Part shown: positions 59,336-64,000 of the stretch, one piece after another | Numbering within the stretch: position 1 is the first letter of the stretch | Layout: each line of letters starts with the position of its first letter | Assembly: GCA_949987565.1 (NCBI GenBank) | Contig: OX465118.1 | Coordinates: forward strand, 9,873,223-9,937,222 | Length of the DNA stretch: 64,000 nt | Origin: Luidia sarsii | Taxonomy: Eukaryota > Echinodermata > Asteroidea > Paxillosida > Luidiidae | Direction: 5' to 3' | Translations under genes and position numbers: made by a program | Notes under the pieces: model-generated | Told to the model about the DNA's origin: nothing | Database searches by the model: none | The model's input: the letters and a program-made list of their open reading frames with translations, nothing else

Positions 59336-59397
59336 TTAAAGGTGTCTTACTTGATACATGTGAACGCAACAATTTCCAGTAATCCGCCTTTTTTTAA
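59336..59397. mobile_element. Small TTAA-ended element, internally deleted copy
   Basis: Starts TTAAAGGTGTCTTACTTGA and ends CAATTTCCAGTAATCCGCC before TTAA. Both ends match the fuller copy at 59495-59635. Confidence 0.55.
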
Positions 59398-59494
59398 ACA
59401 CTCGAAGGACTTTAAAGCGGTGTGTTGGGGGATGTCATAATACACGTAATTCACGTATTTCATTGGACACGTTCCAACTGCATACTCTCAGTCC

Positions 59495-59635
59495 TTAAAG
59501 GTGTCCTATTTGAACGCTCTAAACGGGATAACCTCATTAATCTACCTGATATTCTCATCTCGTGTTCCGACACCCTACACTGATAATCCATATACAGGGA
59601 AGTGAAATCCAGAATTTCCAGTGATATACCTTTAA
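59495..59635. mobile_element. Small TTAA-ended element, fuller copy
   Basis: TTAAAGGTGTCCTATTTGAA at one end and GATATACCTTTAA at the other, with TTAA at both boundaries. It is noncoding. Confidence 0.55.
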
Positions 59636-60888
59636 GTGAACACATTTGAATATTTTATTCAAATGCCGAGCAAATCAGTGTATAGTTCTTGCTTTTTTGC
59701 CGAACTGAATTCGCGTTCTATTGATCAAATGATATATATTGTCAGTTCCGCTTTTACACTGTGTCCATGAACAAGTTAAATGATTTGCAGGCATTTTCCT
59801 TTTTTTCAAATTGATGGTCTGAAATATTAAACACAAAATATATGAACAGAGATATTTTACAACGAAACGCCGCGCCCTCTAATAATATCCTGGTAATCTC
59901 TGAATTCACGTATAACCTTTTTTTTTTTTGGCAGTCCTCAGTGAACGCACCATCCGACATTTTCCAATTATGCGGCATCAGTTTTCTTTGACAAGAGGAT
60001 TTGTTACCCCCTAATTATTCCTGTAGACCAAATTACCAATGCGAGACCGACGCAGTTGAAGAGGCCAGTCTGGGTTGTCCGTTAACCTCGTGCAAAGTTC
60101 AACCAGGGAGGGGAGAGGGGGGGGCAGGAAAAATTGGAAATAAGCTCCGGATTCCCCACGGAGCTATCAGTCTCAAATTTGAACGTGTCTGCGGGGTAAT
60201 CGAGAACCTTCCAGGGAGCGGTCGCGTAAAGAGAAGGGGGGTGGGGGTTGCATCTTTGCGGGTGAATGAGAAGCTGTGAATTCGGGGAGAGAATGAGACC
60301 TGTGGAGTTGTCCTCGTAATACAGTCGGCTTTGTCCTCCTTTTGTATCGCGGTCGTTTCCACAAACTGGCCAATCTTTACACCCGGCGATAAGACAGCGG
60401 TGATGTGACTTGGACTTGGAGCTTTGAAAGACAGCTGTTTTTGTTGTTGTTGACATTTTCACGTTGGTTAACATAATGGGGTTAACAATATAAAGCGACT
60501 TCCGTTTTGGATGTGTGTTTGTGTGCAATTGGCATATAGGACATTTATTACGTCGCTTCCTGAAAACGGCGACGAATCACATAGGAGATGAACTGGGTGA
60601 AGTACATTCCGTGCAGGGGAGCTGGCTTGGTTATGATGAGATGCAGCGGGCATTGGGGGTCTCAAACTATACGGCGACCAAAGACAAAAAAATCCACGCT
60701 TATATCATCGCAACTCGTTTCCTTCTCGAAAAATACCGCACGGGACCTTCGCAGCGGCTCCGACTTTGCCAGATTTTGTCCTCCACGATAATTAGGAGAG
60801 CGTGCGAGGCGGGGGACGGGGAGTAGGGGAGGGCAGGGGCGGGGGGGGGGGGTCTGGGGACATCCCGTGGGCGTAATTGCCGCTCTTA

Positions 60889-61045
60889 CGTAATTTTTTT
60901 TTCGATGGAGGGTTAGGGGCAATTTTCATAAATTATCACAAATCGGCGTGTCGAATTGTTTTTAAAGAAAATTACGACATAACAAGATTACGACACGCCC
61001 ATTTATGATAATATTGCCCATAACCCTCCCACGAAAAAAAATACG
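60889..61045. mobile_element. Short foldback MITE
   Basis: The arms share TTTTTTTCG(A/T)GGAGGGTTA, then GGGCAAT, then GGCGTGTCG, in inverted order. It is 157 bp with an AT-rich centre. Confidence 0.68.
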
Positions 61046-61699
61046 CGCCGTGCACAGGCGTTATCGGCGCTGTGTGGGTGGTCTGCATGCTGCGAGTATA
61101 CCCATAACGGTACGAGCAAAAGCCGCGGCGCAGTATACCTGGCACGATGCCTGCCAGCCGAAAGTGGTAAAGACGTCAGAAGCTTCCCTGGCGGAGTTCA
61201 CCAACCATCCCCCGGCAAAGAGAGATAGCATCGGGGGGGGGGGGGGGTTGGGGGGTTGGGGAGGTGGGGGGAAGAGAAGAAGATTATTTTGAAATAGCAG
61301 CAAGACTATACAGCTTGCCCGTAGCGATCAGCCGGCATAAGACTCGACACGTTAGCAGGACAGTGATTGCGGGGATGGGTTTGTGTGTCTGTGTGTGTGG
61401 GTAGGGGGGGGGGGGGTTGGGGGCTCTGCATCCGCCACGACATATTTGTATGGTGCGGGGGACGCACCTGTTCCATTCCAGTGTCCCCCATCCCTGGAGG
61501 TATACGGTATACTCCCCGGCCGAGGTGGCAGGAGGGGGACGCGGGAGGGGGTGGGGGCTGCATTCATGCTCCGTCTCTCCTTATAGCTCTCTCTCTCGGC
61601 CCGTTTGGGACCGGCCGTGCGTCGGGAACTCACCCGGGCAAAAGGTCACATAGATCATCCCCAATGACGTCACTTTCCGAGAGCAACGGGATCCTGCTA

Positions 61700-61748
61700 T
61701 ATATATATATATATATCTATATCTATATCTTTATATATATATATATGA
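61700..61748. repeat. (TA)n microsatellite
   Basis: TATATATA with CTATAT interruptions. Confidence 0.9.
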
Positions 61749-62239
61749 CAAAAAGAAGTGAATCTTGCACTCTCGCTTTCTGGAAATCCGTACAGGGCGT
61801 AGGGAGGATGTCCCAAAAAAAAATCGTGGCAAAGTTGAGCCACCTGTTCCATGTCGAACTGGAAGGTTTTCGCGTAAGTGGACGCTACGTGAACAATTTG
61901 CGGGTAGCACCATGTAAGTTATCTTCTTCTAATTTTCTAAAGGAGTTGGCTGTGGAACGTAACGGTCTGTGACCTGTCCGACTATAATCTTATAATGATT
62001 ATGCTGGCGTAAAATTGGGGAGTTACTGGCCAATTTTGACCGGGACGATAAGTCTTCCTCTTTTAAGGAACCGGGGAAGGGTCGGTGGAGCGAGAAGCAC
62101 GGGTTACTTACCCACGGGAATGCCCACGAAATCGTGCAAGGGGGATGCGTTGGGTCGGCTGGGCAAGCAATTACACGCGGAGGGGACCCGAGCCGATGCC
62201 CTCCGCTCGCCCTGGCAAGAGTAGCCCACTCCGTCCTGG

Positions 62240-62380
62240 CCTCCCCCTCACTCCCTCCCTCACTCCCTCCCTCCCTCTCCCTCCCTCCCTTCCTCTCTCC
62301 TTCCCTCCCTCCGTCCCTCCGTCCCTCTGTCCCTCCCTCCCTCCCTCTCTCCTTCCCTCCCTCCCTCCCTCCCTCCCTCT
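62240..62380. repeat. CTCCCTCC pyrimidine tract ending in the assembly gap
   Basis: CCCTCCCTCCCT with TCCTTC variants, running straight into the N gap. Confidence 0.95.
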
Positions 62381-62580
62381 NNNNNNNNNNNNNNNNNNNN
62401 NNNNNNNNNNNNNNNNNNNNNNNNNNNNNNNNNNNNNNNNNNNNNNNNNNNNNNNNNNNNNNNNNNNNNNNNNNNNNNNNNNNNNNNNNNNNNNNNNNNN
62501 NNNNNNNNNNNNNNNNNNNNNNNNNNNNNNNNNNNNNNNNNNNNNNNNNNNNNNNNNNNNNNNNNNNNNNNNNNNNNNNN
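62381..62580. other. Assembly gap of exactly 200 N
   Basis: A round-number run of N, so the true length is probably unknown. The left flank is a CTCCCTCC tract and the right flank starts GGCAGGCAGGG, so the missing part is probably low-complexity. Confidence 0.98.
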
Positions 62581-63230
62581 GGCAGGCAGGGCAGCGCAGC
62601 TGGCCAAGTCGTCAGGCCGTGGTTTCCAACAGACAACCGAATGGACCCGACAGGGGAGAGGAGGGGAGGGGAGGGGAGGGGGGAGGGGGTCGTGTCTAAT
62701 TACTGAGGGGGAATCGTTCCGGCTCTTGAACGGGGAGGAGCCCGGGTTTCCCCGCGACGATTGGGGTGCAAGAGTCCCCGGCTTTATTTTTTTATTTTTT
62801 ATTTTTTTTTTGGGGGGGGGCTTGGACGAGGGGGTAGGGAGGAGTAGCGGGTTTTGGGTGATTGGGCTTGAGTCTGCGATGCAATCATCATGTCAACGAG
62901 CTGACACGACAGGGAAGTATAGATATCGCGCAATGCGCAGTCACACAAAACGCGCATCAAGCTTCAAGACGCGGTGAGAGAAACCTAAACACGGTCCTCA
63001 CGAACCAAGGCTCTCAGTATTTCTAAAACATTTCAACCATTCAATTCCCCGTGAAGGGACAATTGGGTGTTTTTTTTTCTTCTCTTGAACTGTTATTCAT
63101 CATAGATATAAGAATAATCATTGCATCGAGGAGAATGCGATTCAATGAGGGTTTTCACTATGCATGACGTAATAAAGCACTGCGTGCTCAGTGCTTTGCC
63201 CGATTGCCTGCTCAACAGAAATTACAGGCA

Positions 63231-63306
63231 ACTCGGGCGGGATTCGAACCCGCGACTACCGCTTTCTGAAGCAGATAGACGTCTTAACAATTTGACCATC
63301 GAGCTG
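63231..63306 (-). other. tRNA-like sequence (degenerate tRNA or SINE head)
   Basis: The minus strand has an A-box-like TGGTCAAATTGTTAAGACG and a perfect B box GGTTCGAATCC with a paired T-stem (CGCGG/CCGCC region), at tRNA spacing. The anticodon stem does not close properly around TTCAGAA and the acceptor ends do not pair well, so it is not called as a functional tRNA. Confidence 0.5.
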
Positions 63307-63549
63307 GGCCCAAATTCATAGAGCTGCTTAAGCGTGAAAACACGCTAAGCAGAAAAAGTCTTCCTCGTGTATAGCAGGATTACAAAGTGCCCTGCGATGT
63401 GATGTTCATTGCTTCTGACTTGTATTCCACTCTTCTTTGCTTAGCATGAAACAATAATGAAGTTTGGGTTGGCAAGGGGATCCTGTGGCTCATGACTTGT
63501 TGTGCTTAAGCCTGTTTTGGCGCTTAAGCGGCTCTATGAAATTGGCGCC
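63306..63549. mobile_element. Inverted-repeat element with GGGCCCAAATTCATAGAGC ends, copy 2
   Basis: The terminal repeats GGGCCCAAATTCATAGAGC and the mirrored GGCTCTATGAAATTGGCGC are clear, as is the inner GCTTAAGC motif near both ends. It is 244 bp and noncoding. I recall this end sequence from echinoderm genomes; that recollection is unverified. Confidence 0.7.
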
Positions 63550-63853
63550 TGGTCGAAGCCGCGTGGCGGATTCGAATGTGTAAAGCGGCGCGTATCGCGT
63601 TATATCACGGACGTAACTGATTCGGTTTATTTATATTGTAAAAAGAATCGCATTCAATCAGTGGGCTCAATGGTGCGACCTGTTTTTACAAATAACGAAA
63701 TTTTTTCTCAGCCTGAACGATTCGCGATCGGTTATACTTAGACGAAGCAAAAGCCTTGATGGGAAGATATAGGTTGGAAATCTGGAGAGCTGGTCACCGT
63801 TGAGTACCTACATAGCTTGAGTGTCCAATTGCCTAGTCCAGGCACACTGCTCT

Positions 63854-64000
63854 CTAAATGCAAACGAGTGAATAATATTCACCCTCACCAAGAGTGGAAA
63901 CCACTCCGGTAAAGCCAAAGCCGCTCCAAAAAGAATTAGACAAACACTGTAAAAGGTGTGGAAACTTCTTAAAATGGAATGAAATACCACTCTAACGAGT
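63854..64000. mobile_element. Second copy of the 7600-7898 foldback element, cut by the window end
   Basis: CTCTCTAAATGCAAACGAGTG and later AACACTGTAAAAGGTGTGG match one arm of the element at 7600-7898. The hairpin and second arm would lie past base 64000. Confidence 0.65.

Larger units (their letters stand above)
57821..63230. other. No supported gene; small MITEs, simple repeats and gap
   Basis: Besides the TTAA-ended elements near 59.4 kb, the foldback at 60.9 kb, the (TA)n run and the gap, I see only G-homopolymer-rich and unique sequence. Confidence 0.45.

Noticed and set aside
61929..62706. Open frames crossing the N gap
   Set aside because: The frame across 200 unknown bases is meaningless, and both flanks are low-complexity.
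63231..63306. Functional tRNA gene
   Set aside because: The B box is perfect, but the anticodon and acceptor stems do not pair properly.

Overview
The window is nuclear DNA of a multicellular animal. It has spliced exons with GT/AG borders, very low coding density, many short inverted-repeat elements, and long simple-sequence arrays. A marine invertebrate deuterostome, probably an echinoderm, is my best guess. This rests on the synaptotagmin-15-type gene and on inverted-repeat elements whose ends resemble ones I remember from echinoderm genomes. It is a memory-based inference, and I cannot name the species.

The only protein-coding gene I can support is a synaptotagmin-15 (SYT15) homologue on the minus strand. 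Four coding exons are resolved: 12587-12779 (membrane span), 8781-9103 (serine/arginine-rich linker), 1447-1751 (first two-thirds of C2A) and 446-616 (end of C2A). Splice phases agree at all three junctions and give about 330 continuous residues. The C2B domain lies beyond the left edge. The start-codon exon lies upstream of 12780 and was not found. The two largest introns hold simple-sequence arrays. A GACAG-type pentamer array starts 36-37 bp downstream of the 5' splice site in both of the first two visible introns.

From 12.8 kb to 64 kb I see no convincing exon. This stretch is either the 5' intron of SYT15 or intergenic DNA. It contains: (a) a nine-copy inverted-repeat family with GTGACCCGGCACAGC ends, two size classes and 4-bp AT-rich target duplications; (b) a second family of TTAA-flanked elements in two subfamilies; (c) several single or two-copy foldback elements; (d) remnants of a CR1/L2-type LINE and a Penelope-like retroelement, the latter with hammerhead-ribozyme-like motifs; (e) tRNA-like Pol III promoter boxes; and (f) long purine or pyrimidine tracts, a GAA/GAC triplet tract, an octamer array, a third pentamer array and an 87-91 bp tandem repeat. 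A 200-base N gap lies at 62381-62580.

I found no new multi-gene system. The strongest leads are the pentamer arrays next to consecutive splice donors, five basophilic-kinase motifs in the SYT15 linker, the target-site signature of the nine-copy family, and the ribozyme-like Penelope remnants. Most long open frames here are artefacts of 4-, 5- and 8-bp repeats and were not annotated.
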